Shown here: positions 36,034 through 44,742 of the stretch, piece by piece | Layout: each line of letters starts with the position of its first letter | Numbering within the stretch: the stretch's first letter is position 1 | Source: Bradyrhizobium iriomotense | GTDB lineage: Bacteria; Pseudomonadota; Alphaproteobacteria; Rhizobiales; Xanthobacteraceae | Direction of reading: 5' to 3' | NCBI RefSeq assembly: GCF_018130765.1 | Contig: NZ_JAFCJZ010000002.1 | Location: 248,001 to 312,000, forward strand | DNA: 64,000 bases | Position numbers and translations under genes: made by a program | The notes under the pieces: generated by a model | The model's database searches: none | Told to the model about the DNA's origin: nothing | What the model saw: only the letters and a program-made list of their open reading frames with translations

Positions 36034-36058
36034 GGAACGTCGATGCCGGGTGCTCGTT
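36034..36058 (+). promoter_or_regulatory. EcfG-type general stress promoter
   Basis: GGAAC (36034-36038), 16-base spacer, CGTT (36055-36058). This matches the GGAAC-N16/17-CGTT consensus of the alphaproteobacterial general stress sigma factor EcfG. It lies 94 bases before the DUF892 gene, a family often under stress control. The 430-bp gap (35723-36152) holds no gene that I can support. Confidence 0.6.
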
Positions 36059-36152
36059 AGCGCCCCATCAGCAACCGAACATGGCGGAATTCAGCGGCTA
36101 TTCGTGCAAGCCGGCGCCTCCGTGTTCCCGAAACCCAATGAGGATTGGAACG

Positions 36153-36659
36153 ATGGGACTGTTCACAAAGGACATCAAGACCATGAACGACCTGTTCGTG
36201 CACCAGCTTCAGGACATCTATTACGCCGAGCAGCAGCTCACCAAGGCGCTGCCGAAAATGGCCAGCAAGGCCACCGATCCGCAGCTGAAGCAGGGCTTTT
36301 TGACGCACCTCGAAGAGACCAAGCAACACGTCACGCGGCTCGAGGAAGTGTTCAAGATGCACGGCGTCGCCGTGAAGGCAGTCGACTGCCCGGCGATCGA
36401 CGGCATCATCGAGGAAGCCGATGAGACCGCCGGCGAAGTCGCCGACAAGGCCGTGCTCGACGCCGCGCTGATCAACGCAGCGCAGGCCGCGGAGCATTAC
36501 GAGATCGTGCGCTATGGCAGCCTGATCGCCTGGGCCAAGCAGCTCGGCCGCAACGACTGTGCCAGCGTGCTCGCCAAGACGCTGGAGGAAGAGAAGGCGA
36601 CCGACAAGAAGCTGACGATGCTTGCCGAGAGCAAGGTGAATCTGCGCGCGGCGAGCTGA
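36153..36659 (+). CDS. Ferritin-like DUF892 (YciE/YciF) stress protein
   Basis: A 168-residue all-helical protein. Family features are the start FTKDIKTMNDLFVHQLQDIYYAEQQL pattern, the EETKQHV helix and AAEHYEIVRYGSLIAWA. Glutamates and histidines in the four helices (E..H, EH) are spaced as in di-iron ferritin-like folds. The start at 36153 follows GAGGATTGG and matches the usual family N-terminus; longer frames upstream are not conserved-looking. The EcfG-type promoter upstream suggests induction in general stress. Confidence 0.88.
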   Translation: MGLFTKDIKTMNDLFVHQLQDIYYAEQQLTKALPKMASKATDPQLKQGFLTHLEETKQHVTRLEEVFKMHGVAVKAVDCPAIDGIIEEADETAGEVADKAVLDAALINAAQAAEHYEIVRYGSLIAWAKQLGRNDCASVLAKTLEEEKATDKKLTMLAESKVNLRAAS

Positions 36660-36676
36660 TGTAAGTCTGCTCTTCC

Positions 36677-36820
36677 TTCTCCCCTTGTGGGAGAAGGTGG
36701 CGCGGAGCGCCGGATGAGGGGTCTCTCTCGGCGCGATCAGTGAAGATGAGTTCGCGGAGAGAACCCCTCACCCGTCTCGCCACTACGCGGCGAGCCACCC
36801 TCTCCCACAAGGGGAGAGGG
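36677..36820. repeat. Dispersed inverted-repeat element (about 144 bp)
   Basis: Left arm 36677-36700 (TTCTCCCCTTGTGGGAGAAG...) pairs with right arm 36795-36818 over 24 positions with one or two mismatches, and each arm is itself a short palindrome. Between the arms are GGATGAGGGGTCTCTC and GAGAACCCCTCACCC, a nested inverted repeat. This is a recognisable Rhizobiales intergenic repeat. It occupies half of the 295-bp gap between the DUF892 and MFS genes. Confidence 0.8.
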
Positions 36821-36954
36821 TGAAGAACAAGCGCGTGACGACAACAATTCCGCGGCGACATCGATCTATCCACAACCATCCTTCGGTCATTGCCGAAGCA
36901 TGATGGCGCGCCGATAGCCTATATCCCGCATGGGGCTGCAACCGAGGTGGCGGC

Positions 36955-38382
36955 ATGCGAGCGAGCACCATCAAATATGAAGCCTTCGACGATGGAGCCG
37001 GCGCACGCCGTGCCGGCTCGCGTCTTGCGACCTCGCTGACGCTGGCCGCGATGAGCCTTGGCTATGGCGTGGTGCAGCTCGACGTCACCATCGTCAACAC
37101 CGCGCTCGATGCGATGGGCAAGACGCTCGGCGGTGGGGTGGCCGAGCTGCAATGGGTGGTCAGCGCCTACACCATCGCCTTTGCCGCCTTCATCCTGACG
37201 GCTGGCGCCCTCGGCGACCGGATCGGCGCCAAGCGCGTCTTCATGGCGGGATTTGCCATCTTCACCGCGGCCTCGCTCGCCTGCGCGCTGTCGCCCAATG
37301 CTATCGCGCTGATCGCGGCACGATTGGTCCAGGGGCTGGCGGCGGCGATTCTGGTGCCGAATTCCCTAGCGCTGCTCAATCATGCCTATGGGGACGATCG
37401 GGCGCGCGGCCGGGCTGTTGCGATCTGGGCTGCCGGCGCCAGCCTGGCGCTCACTGCGGGTCCCTTTGTCGGCGGCGCGCTGATCACGCTGGTCGGCTGG
37501 CGCGCCATCTTCCTTGTCAACCTCCCGATCGGCCTCGTGGGTCTTTGGCTGAGCTGGCGCTACGCGACCGAGACCACGCGCGCGCTCTCGCGCGAGATCG
37601 ATCTGCCCGGCCAGCTCGCAGCGATCGGCGCGCTGGGGGCGCTCGCCGGCGCGATCATCGAGGGCGGCGCGCTTGGCTGGGATCATCCGGCCGTGCTCGC
37701 GGCCTTCGCTGCGGCCCTGGTCGTGGGCGTGCTGTTTGTCTGGCGGGAAAGCCGCGCGGCGCAGCCGATGCTACCACTGTCGCTGTTCAGTCAGCGGCTA
37801 TTTACGCTGACCGCGCTGGTCGGGCTGCTCGTCAACATCGCGATCTACGGACTGATCTTCGTGCTCAGCCTGTACTTCCAGAGGATCAACGGGCTGTCGG
37901 CGTGGTGGACCGGGCTCGCCTTCGTGCCGATGATGGCGGCGGTGCTGCCGGTCAATCTGCTGGCGCCGGTTCTCGCCGAGCGCATCGGCGCGTGCCCGAC
38001 CATCGTCGTCGGCGCCTGCATCTCGGCGCTGGGCTGTCTCGGCCTGCTCGGGATCGAGGCGAACACGGGCTATTGGATGATCTGCGCGCAGATGATCGCG
38101 ATCAGCGGCGGACTTGGCCTCTTGGTGCCGCCGCTGACCTCGACCCTGCTGGGCAGCGTCGAGAAGGCGCGCTCCGGCATCGCGGCCGGCGTCCTGAACG
38201 CGACGCGGCAGACCGGCAGCGTGCTCGGCGTTGCGCTATTCGGTTCGCTGGTGGCCTCGGAGGGGGCGTTCATGGCCGGTTTGCACGCATCGCTGGCGGC
38301 ATCGGCCTGCGTCCTGCTGCTCGCCGCCGCCGTGATCGGGATCGGCGCGCCTTCGCAGGGGATGAACAATCCGAGCGATTGA
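36955..38382 (+). CDS. MFS multidrug efflux transporter, DHA2 (EmrB/QacA-like) family
   Basis: A 475-residue permease with about 14 membrane segments. Motifs include the DVTIVNTALDAM TM1 signature of the 14-span DHA2 group, LGDRIGAKRVF in the loop after TM2, and GPFVGGALITLVGWRAIFLVNLPIG (motif C plus the following W-R-x-I-F-x-N-x-P). It is likely a proton-driven exporter of hydrophobic compounds; the substrate is unknown. No membrane-fusion partner or regulator gene is adjacent. Confidence 0.88.
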   Translation: MRASTIKYEAFDDGAGARRAGSRLATSLTLAAMSLGYGVVQLDVTIVNTALDAMGKTLGGGVAELQWVVSAYTIAFAAFILTAGALGDRIGAKRVFMAGFAIFTAASLACALSPNAIALIAARLVQGLAAAILVPNSLALLNHAYGDDRARGRAVAIWAAGASLALTAGPFVGGALITLVGWRAIFLVNLPIGLVGLWLSWRYATETTRALSREIDLPGQLAAIGALGALAGAIIEGGALGWDHPAVLAAFAAALVVGVLFVWRESRAAQPMLPLSLFSQRLFTLTALVGLLVNIAIYGLIFVLSLYFQRINGLSAWWTGLAFVPMMAAVLPVNLLAPVLAERIGACPTIVVGACISALGCLGLLGIEANTGYWMICAQMIAISGGLGLLVPPLTSTLLGSVEKARSGIAAGVLNATRQTGSVLGVALFGSLVASEGAFMAGLHASLAASACVLLLAAAVIGIGAPSQGMNNPSD

Positions 38383-38477
38383 ACACATCTCCCGTTCACC
38401 ATTCGGGGAAGCAGCACATAGCCGGTTACCGATCGTCCACCTCTGTCGGTTGAAGTGCGGCTCCATAGGGGCCGGCA

Positions 38478-40877
38478 ATGTATCAAGTTCTTTACTGTCT
38501 CACCGACGAGCATGATTGGCGGTTGGTCGCGCTTGGCGGAGCGGTGTGCCTGCTGGCGAGTGCCGCAGCCATCAGCCTGTTTCACCGCGCGCGCGCGACG
38601 CGGGGCCCGGGACGCCTCGCCTGGATCACCCTGGACGCGGCCGTGAGCGGATGCGGTGTCTGGGCGACGCATTTCATCGCGATGCTCGCCTACGGGCCGG
38701 GCGGCGCCGGCGCCTACAACATCCCCGTCACCATTCTTTCGCTGATCCTTGCGATCTCCGTGACCTTCGTCGGGCTGAGCATCGCAGTGTCGTCCTCGCG
38801 CGCGGCTTGGATCGTCCTCGGCGGCGCCATCGTCGGCGGCGGTGTCGCGGCGATGCATTACACCGGCATGGCGGCGCTGGAGATGCCGGCCCGCGTGGAC
38901 TGGATCGGTAGCACGGTTGCTGCCTCCGTGCTGTTCGGAGTTGTCTTTGCCGCACTCGCGCTGTTCGTCGCCGCCCGGCGCGACGACCTGTTCCATGCGC
39001 TGACGGCGACTGTCCTGCTGACGGTTGCCATCGTCGCGCATCATTTCACCGCGATGGGCGCCGTGCTGCTGACGCCGGACCCGACGCTCGCGATCAGCGG
39101 GCTCGCGGTTCTGCCTGCGTCGATGTCCTTCCTCACCGCGAGCGCCGCGGTTGCGATCATCGCAATTGCGCTCGTTGCCGCGCTGCTCGACCGCCGCGCC
39201 AAGGGCGAACTGGGACGCCAGCAACTGGTGCTGGATTCCGCGCTCGAGAACATGTCGCAGGGGCTGTGCATGTTCGATGCGGACGGCAAGATCATCCTGT
39301 TCAACGAGCGCTACGCGGCGATGCTTCGCCGCACCGACATCGCGCTCACCGGCCGTCTGCTGGTCGACGTTCTCAGGGAAGAGCAGGCCAAGGGCCAGTG
39401 GCAGGGCGACGCAGATGAATTCTTCGCGCGCCTCGTCGCCGACGCGCGCGAGGGCCGCACGACCAGCCAGGTCGTCAACCGGTTCGGCCGCTCGATCCGG
39501 GTCGTCAACCAGCCGATGCAGGGCGGCGGCTGGGTCGCGACCTTCGAGGACATCACTGAATGGCTGGAGGCCCAGGCCAAGATCACGCACATGGCACGCC
39601 ATGACGCGCTGACTGGTCTGCCCAACCGCGTGCTGTTCCACGAGCAACTTGAGCACGGACTGAACCGGGCGAAGTCGGACGACCAGCTCGCGGTGCTCTG
39701 CCTCGATCTCGATCACTTCAAGGACATCAACGACTCGCTCGGCCATCCCATCGGCGATGCACTGCTCAAGGAGGTCGGCCGCAGGCTGAAGGCCACGGTC
39801 GGCGAGAGCGACACCGTGGCGCGGCTTGGCGGCGACGAATTCGCCGTGGTCCAGATCGGACGGTCGGAGGAAACCGCGGCCAGATCGCTTGCCGGCCGCC
39901 TTGTCGAAGTGATCTCGGCGCCTTACGAGATCGACGACCATCAGATCGTTATCGGCGTCTCGATCGGCATCTCGTTGTCGCCGCAGGACGGCAGCAATCC
40001 GGACGAGCTGTTGAAGAACGCCGACCTCGCGCTGTACCGTGCCAAGGCGGACGGCCGCGGCACCTACCGTTTCTTCGAAACCGGGATGGATGCGCGCGCG
40101 CAGGCGCGGCGCCTGCTGGAAATGGATCTGCGCGCGGCGCTGCAACGCGACGAGTTCCAGCCCTACTACCAGCCGATCCGCGACGTCGCCAGCGGCCGCG
40201 TCGTCGCCTTCGAAGCTCTGCTGCGCTGGAACCATCCGCAGCGTGGCCTGATCGCGCCCATCAACTTCATCCCGGTGGCCGAGGAGACCGGCCTCATCGT
40301 GCAGCTCGGCGAATTCGTGCTGCGCTCCGCCTGCACCGACGCGGCCAGCTGGCCCGACGATATCGACGTCGCCGTCAACCTGTCGCCGGTGCAGTTCAAG
40401 AGCCCGAACCTGATCGCATCCGTGACCGCGGCGCTGGCCGCCTCGGGACTTGAGGCGCACCGCCTCGAGCTCGAGATCACCGAATCCGTGCTGCTCCAGA
40501 ACAGCGAGGCGACACTGACGACGCTGCACGAGCTGCGCGCCATGGGCGTGCGGATTTCGCTGGACGATTTCGGCACCGGCTACTCGTCGCTGAGCTATCT
40601 GCGCAGCTTCCCGTTCGACAAGATCAAGATCGACCGCTCCTTCGTGTCGGAGCTGGCGACGCGCGAGGATTCCATGGCGATCATCCGCGCCGTGACCGGC
40701 CTTGGCCGCAGCCTCGGCATCGTCACCACGGCGGAAGGCGTCGAGAACGACGCGCAGCTCGAGCTGCTCCGGCGCGAGGGCTGCACCCAGGCGCAGGGCT
40801 ATCTGTTCAGCAAGCCGCGGCCGGCTTCGGAAGTGGCGTTGATGCTGGAACGGCCGCGGCTGCGCGCCTCGGCGTAA
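38478..40877 (+). CDS. MHYT-PAS-GGDEF-EAL cyclic di-GMP signalling protein
   Basis: A 799-residue bifunctional protein. The N-terminal seven-helix MHYT sensor carries THFIAM, MHYTGM and HHFTAM motifs (about residues 60-200) thought to bind copper. A PAS-like domain (about 255-365) follows, then GGDEF with intact RLGGDEF (about 450-456) and EAL with FEALLRW and DDFGTGYSS. Both catalytic motifs look intact, so it could make and break cyclic di-GMP. The GGDEF lacks the arginine of the RxxD inhibitory site (GESD instead), so product inhibition is probably absent. Monocistronic. Confidence 0.92.
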   Translation: MYQVLYCLTDEHDWRLVALGGAVCLLASAAAISLFHRARATRGPGRLAWITLDAAVSGCGVWATHFIAMLAYGPGGAGAYNIPVTILSLILAISVTFVGLSIAVSSSRAAWIVLGGAIVGGGVAAMHYTGMAALEMPARVDWIGSTVAASVLFGVVFAALALFVAARRDDLFHALTATVLLTVAIVAHHFTAMGAVLLTPDPTLAISGLAVLPASMSFLTASAAVAIIAIALVAALLDRRAKGELGRQQLVLDSALENMSQGLCMFDADGKIILFNERYAAMLRRTDIALTGRLLVDVLREEQAKGQWQGDADEFFARLVADAREGRTTSQVVNRFGRSIRVVNQPMQGGGWVATFEDITEWLEAQAKITHMARHDALTGLPNRVLFHEQLEHGLNRAKSDDQLAVLCLDLDHFKDINDSLGHPIGDALLKEVGRRLKATVGESDTVARLGGDEFAVVQIGRSEETAARSLAGRLVEVISAPYEIDDHQIVIGVSIGISLSPQDGSNPDELLKNADLALYRAKADGRGTYRFFETGMDARAQARRLLEMDLRAALQRDEFQPYYQPIRDVASGRVVAFEALLRWNHPQRGLIAPINFIPVAEETGLIVQLGEFVLRSACTDAASWPDDIDVAVNLSPVQFKSPNLIASVTAALAASGLEAHRLELEITESVLLQNSEATLTTLHELRAMGVRISLDDFGTGYSSLSYLRSFPFDKIKIDRSFVSELATREDSMAIIRAVTGLGRSLGIVTTAEGVENDAQLELLRREGCTQAQGYLFSKPRPASEVALMLERPRLRASA

Positions 40878-40880
40878 GGA

Positions 40881-41315
40881 TTAGCCGCGGCGCAACGCGA
40901 AATGCGCGCCGCAGAACGCCATCACGGCGCCGAGGCACAGCGCGGCAAGCCCGGCCAGCACGCCTGATACGGTCGGGATCGGACTCGGCGCCGAGGCCAC
41001 CTGGCCGGCACCCGCGAGCAGGAGCACGCCGACCGCGATCAGGAATTGCCGCATCCGCTGCGGGATCTGGCCGGAGACGGCGCTCTGCATCAGGCTCGCC
41101 GTGAAATAGCCGCCGGAGAAGCCGACGGTCGCGATCAGCCACCAGGCGATCGCCGCACCGGCCGGAATGAACTCCTGCGTGTCGGAGCGCCAGAGGCCGC
41201 CGAGGTCGAGGCCGTAGCGCGCGCCCAGCATGTGCACCGCGAGCGCGAGCAGCACGCCGGAGATCATCGCGGCGCCGAGAATCAGGCGGCGCGGAAAAAA
41301 TATCGTCTCAGCCAT
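40881..41315 (-). CDS. Hypothetical small integral membrane protein
   Basis: A 144-residue protein starting MAETIFFPRRLILG, with four hydrophobic segments (about 11-32, 48-70, 85-103 and 110-137). The long frame upstream of the ATG at 41315 overlaps the divergent gene and is unlikely. It converges with the MHYT gene three bases away and diverges from the next gene. I do not recognise a functional family. Confidence 0.7.
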   Translation of the reverse strand: MAETIFFPRRLILGAAMISGVLLALAVHMLGARYGLDLGGLWRSDTQEFIPAGAAIAWWLIATVGFSGGYFTASLMQSAVSGQIPQRMRQFLIAVGVLLLAGAGQVASAPSPIPTVSGVLAGLAALCLGAVMAFCGAHFALRRG

Positions 41316-41379
41316 GCCCCGCTTGTAGGATGGGCGAGGGCGATCGTGCAAGCGGATCGCGGACGGGATTGAATTCGAG

Positions 41380-41961
41380 ATGCAGGTTTCGGGAGCCGAG
41401 ACGGCCACGAGCTACGCCTACAAGGCCTCGCTGATCGGCTCGGCGCATCGCTTCGAGCTGACGGAGGAGGGGCTGTCCTGGCACATCGCCGGCCGCTCGG
41501 GCCTGTGGCGCTATGACGAGATCTCGGCGATCCGGCTGTCGTTCCGTCCGGTGTCGATGCAGCAGCATCGCTTTCGCGCCGATGTCAGCCACGCCAAGGG
41601 CGGCCGCATCGCCATCCTGTCGACGAGCTGGCAGACCGCGGCCCTGATGGCGCCGCAGGACAACGGTTTTCGCGATTTTCTCATCGAGCTGCATGCGCGG
41701 ATGGCAAAGGCCGGTAGCCGCGCGGAATTGACGGCAGGTCTAGGTCGCAAGACCTATGCGGCGGTGCTGGCGTTCCTGGCGGTGCTCGCCGTGGCGATGG
41801 CGGGCCTTCTGATCCGCGCGCTCATGATCGGCGAATTCGCCGGTGTGCTGTTCATCCTCGGCTTCGCCGCGCTGTTCGTCTGGCAGGTCGGCGGCTTCGT
41901 GCGCCGCAACCAGCCGCAGAGCTACAGTTTCGATCGCGTGCCGAAAGCCTTGCTGCCCTAA
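41380..41961 (+). CDS. Hypothetical membrane protein
   Basis: A 193-residue protein. The first 125 residues form a soluble, probably beta-rich domain (RFELTEEGLSWHIAGRSGLW, resembling a PH-like fold), followed by two membrane segments (about 125-150 and 152-172) and a short charged tail. Function unknown. It is divergent from the previous membrane protein gene, 64 bases away. Confidence 0.7.
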   Translation: MQVSGAETATSYAYKASLIGSAHRFELTEEGLSWHIAGRSGLWRYDEISAIRLSFRPVSMQQHRFRADVSHAKGGRIAILSTSWQTAALMAPQDNGFRDFLIELHARMAKAGSRAELTAGLGRKTYAAVLAFLAVLAVAMAGLLIRALMIGEFAGVLFILGFAALFVWQVGGFVRRNQPQSYSFDRVPKALLP

Positions 41962-42010
41962 AGCGTTTTCGAGCGAAGTGGGTACCGGTTCGCGTGAAGA
42001 AAACGCGTCA
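41961..42010. repeat. Dispersed short palindrome (AAGCGTTTTCGAGCGAAGTG type)
   Basis: Arms GCGTTTTC (41963-41970) and GAAAACGC (41999-42006) enclose GAGCGAAGTGGGTACCGGTT. This sequence is one of the most frequent intergenic palindromes I know in rhizobial genomes. It lies between converging genes and may act as a terminator. Confidence 0.75.
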
Positions 42011-42020
42011 AATGAGATCG

Positions 42021-43364
42021 CTACTCCGTCGAGTCGAAATCCTCTTCCTTGGTGCCGAGCAGCGAGACGATGGTGCGCAGGCCGGAATCGAGTTGCTCAG
42101 GGGTGGGCGGGGCGAGCGCGAGCCGCACCGCATTCGGTGCATGTCCATGCGCGATCGCGAAGGTCGAGGACGGCGTCAGCGCAATGCCGCGCCTTGCTGC
42201 TGCGGCGACAAAGGTCTGCGAGCGCCAGTGCGGCGGCAACGTCAACCACAAATGATATGCGCGGGTGTCGGCCGCGATCTGGTAGCCGGCGAGCAGCCTT
42301 GCCGCGGTCTGCTGGCGGCGTGCGGCGTCGATGCGTTTCAGCCGCGTCAGCTCGGCGACGGTGCCGTCGGCCATCAGCCGCTGGCCAGACGCGAGCGCGT
42401 GGCCCGAGGCGATCCAGCCGCCGGTGCGGACCGCGCTCATCACGCTCTCGCGTAAGTGAGGCGGCGTGACGAGGATGCCGAGCGCAAGGCCCGGCGCGAC
42501 CTTCTTGGACAGGCTGTCGATCACGATGCAGCGGTCCGGCCCGAGGGTGGCCAGCGGCGTGTCGTCGGCGAGGAAGCCGTAGACGGCGTCCTCGATGATG
42601 GTGAGATCGAGCTTCTCGGCAACGCGCATGATGTCGGCACGCCGCGTCGCGTTCATGGTGACGCCGAGCGGATTCTGGATGATGGGCTGCAGATACAGCG
42701 CCGACAGATGTGCCTCGCGATGCGCCTTCTGGATCGCGTCGGGTCGCGCGCCGAATTCGTCCATCGGTATTGGCACCAGCGTGATGCCGAGCCGCGCGGC
42801 GATGCTTTTGACGTAAGGGTAGGTCAGCGCCTCGACGCCGCAGCGGCCGCCGGTGGGGACGAGCGCGGCGAGCGCGGCCGCGAGCGATTGCTTGCCGTTG
42901 GCGGTGAAGACGATCTGCTCGGCCTGCGGCGCAAAATCCTTGCGCGCGAGATAGGCGGCGGCCGCATTGCGTGCGCTCTTGGTACCGGTGCTGGTGGAGA
43001 CGCGCAGCGCGGATTCGAGCGCGTCGACGCGCTCGAGCCCCGCAAGGCTCTTGGCGATCATCGCCCATTGCTGTGGCAATAACGGATAATTGACCTCGAA
43101 ATCGATCCGCGCATCGCGCGGCTCGCTCAGCGCCTCGACCTCGCGCCTGATGTCGCCGGAGATGAAGGTGCCGCGGCCGACCTCGCCGACCACGAGGCCG
43201 CGGCGGAGCAACTCCGTATAAACCCGGCTCGCGGTGGAGACCGCAATGCCGCGATCATAGGCAAAATTGCGCTGCGGCGGCAGCCGGTCGCCGGGCCTTA
43301 ACGTGCCGTTAGAGATATCCGCGGCAATGGCATCGGCAAGCTTCACGTACTCGAACTTGGACAT
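42021..43364 (-). CDS. MocR/GntR-type regulator with aminotransferase-like domain
   Basis: A 447-residue fusion. Residues about 1-70 form a GntR winged helix (LADAIAADISNGTLRPGDRLPPQR, STASRVYTELLRRGL). The rest is a fold-type-I aminotransferase-like domain with the PLP lysine in IDSLSKKVAPGLALG and the conserved NPLG near residue 235. MocR proteins usually bind PLP to sense an amino acid or PLP level and control an adjacent gene. The divergent neighbour is a DUF1127 gene, which may or may not be its target. Confidence 0.88.
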   Translation of the reverse strand: MSKFEYVKLADAIAADISNGTLRPGDRLPPQRNFAYDRGIAVSTASRVYTELLRRGLVVGEVGRGTFISGDIRREVEALSEPRDARIDFEVNYPLLPQQWAMIAKSLAGLERVDALESALRVSTSTGTKSARNAAAAYLARKDFAPQAEQIVFTANGKQSLAAALAALVPTGGRCGVEALTYPYVKSIAARLGITLVPIPMDEFGARPDAIQKAHREAHLSALYLQPIIQNPLGVTMNATRRADIMRVAEKLDLTIIEDAVYGFLADDTPLATLGPDRCIVIDSLSKKVAPGLALGILVTPPHLRESVMSAVRTGGWIASGHALASGQRLMADGTVAELTRLKRIDAARRQQTAARLLAGYQIAADTRAYHLWLTLPPHWRSQTFVAAAARRGIALTPSSTFAIAHGHAPNAVRLALAPPTPEQLDSGLRTIVSLLGTKEEDFDSTE

Positions 43365-43550
43365 TATTGCACCGAGAGCAATGTTTTACTTGATCCGAGA
43401 AGTGTACTGGAGCATTTAAGTTCCATCAAGTTCCGCGATTGAGCCGAGGAGAGCGAGAGCAATCCGACGGCAAATGAGGTGCAGACGCTGACAGCGTCCG
43501 CGCCAACGGCACCTGCTTCGCCGCGCGGGACAATACGCCGGAGAAGAAGA

Positions 43551-43787
43551 ATGACCACGATCTCGCAAACTGCCGGGCGGAGTTTACGCCCATCCTCGTC
43601 GAGCGGATTTTTTGGCACGCTCGTCACCGCCGCCTACGCGCTGTTCGACCGCCTGGAGCGCCGCTCCGCCGTCAAGACCCTGAACGAGCTCGACGACCGC
43701 GCCCTGCGCGACATCGGCATCAATCGCAGCCAGATCGAGGACGCCGTCTACGGGCAGTTCAAGACCGAGCTGTCGCGGTATCTGTGA
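43551..43787 (+). CDS. Small DUF1127 protein
   Basis: A 78-residue protein whose C-terminal half has the DUF1127 (YjiS-like) pattern R.A...L.ELDDRALRDIGINRSQIEDAV. The ATG at 43551 follows GGAGAAGAAG directly and matches the usual family length; a longer frame from 43479 adds an arginine-rich leader that is unlikely to be translated. Related small arginine-rich DUF1127 proteins act in RNA turnover and phosphate or carbon metabolism in Agrobacterium, but the role here is unknown. Confidence 0.82.
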   Translation: MTTISQTAGRSLRPSSSSGFFGTLVTAAYALFDRLERRSAVKTLNELDDRALRDIGINRSQIEDAVYGQFKTELSRYL

Positions 43788-43793
43788 GCCTCT

Positions 43794-43924
43794 CGTGTCC
43801 CCGACGCAGCGCGCGAGCGTTGCGGCGCTGAGCCGGGACCCAGAGAGCCACGGCGCTCGCTGCAGCATGGGCCCCGGCTCAGCAGCGCACCGCTGAAGTA
43901 GCGCTGCGCTGCGTCCGGGGCACG
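43794..43924. repeat. Dispersed repeat with CGTGTCCCCGACGCAGCGC ends
   Basis: CGTGTCCCCGACGCAGCGC at 43794-43812 and GCGCTGCGTCCGGGGCACG at 43906-43924 are inverted copies with two mismatches. It begins seven bases after the DUF1127 stop. First of three repeats filling the 955-bp gene-free gap 43788-44742. Confidence 0.75.
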
Positions 43925-43960
43925 AAACCCAGTTTTCGCGCACACTTGCCTCGACATCGT

Positions 43961-44070
43961 CATTGCGAGCCAACGGGTCCGCGCGAAGCGCGGCCCGATG
44001 ACAGGCTCCGCGAAGCAATCCAGAATCCCACCGCGGAAAGACTCTGGATTGCTTCGCTGCGCTCGCAATG
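43961..44070. repeat. Dispersed repeat with CATTGCGAGC ends
   Basis: CATTGCGAGC (43961-43970) and GCTCGCAATG (44061-44070) are exact inverted ends. Inside, GAAGCAATCCAGA and TCTGGATTGCTTC form a second nested inverted repeat. A familiar multi-copy rhizobial intergenic element. Confidence 0.75.
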
Positions 44071-44139
44071 GCGGAGTGTGTGGTTGGTACCATCGTTCCT
44101 TTCGCTCGCGTCTCAATCGCAGACACACCTTCGCATCCT

Positions 44140-44620
44140 CGCGGCTCATGTCGCCCGAGCTTTGCGTCGTCGCCTTGCCCCCAATGAAAGAGGGCGCAGG
44201 GAAGGCCGGGAGCCGGCTGGCACCCGCGGTCCACTGTGCGAAGTTTGCAGTCAGAAAATCTGCACAGCGGCATACAGGTGAAGCCAGGACATCCCGGCCT
44301 TCCCTGCGCAGTGGTTTTACGGTTTATGTCGCGCTCTCCCCGGGGAGCGATGCACTATTGCCCCCGTCGCCGTGCGGATGACTGATGCGCGTGCCCGGTC
44401 GGGCCGCCGCATCACCGCAAGACTTGGCGCACAGACCCCGGGCGCCAGGACCACACGATTTGGCCGTACGCTAGAATCACATCGGTCGTGTGCGCGAGGT
44501 CTTTGCTCACAGTTGCCTGCCCTGCAAAACCCTTCGCGCCGATGTGGCCAGCGTCCACCGCCGTCCGGCCCGCGTTCGTGACGATCGCGATACGCCCCTC
44601 TTCCTTGGGCCGGAGTGTGC
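44140..44620. repeat. Long dispersed intergenic repeat (about 480 bp, no intact gene)
   Basis: A stretch containing GCGCAGGGAAGGCCGGGAGC, CCCGGCCTTCCCTGCGCAGT and CGGTCGGGCCGCCGCATCAC blocks that I recognise as a composite repeat scattered through Bradyrhizobium-type genomes. The GGGAAGGCCGGGA and CCCGGCCTTCCC blocks are inverted about 100 bases apart. Short open frames inside it (for example 44412-44624) are not supported as genes. Boundaries are approximate. Confidence 0.6.
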
Positions 44621-44742
44621 GCACTATCCGCTAATTCCGAATTTCGGTAAAGTGGAATATTTTAGCGACGCCGCATGGACCCACAGCTGGCGTGTTTTGC
44701 CCGCCGGGCAACGCAAGGTCTTGTAGCAACGTGCTGCCGGGA

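Noticed and set aside
38070..40529. A minus-strand open frame of 819 codons opposite the MHYT-GGDEF-EAL gene
   Set aside because: Antisense to recognisable GGDEF and EAL motifs, with no domain of its own.
44412..44624. Short minus-strand open frame of 70 codons with a protein-like middle part
   Set aside because: It lies inside a dispersed repeat and its sequence is that of the repeat; no start signal or domain.
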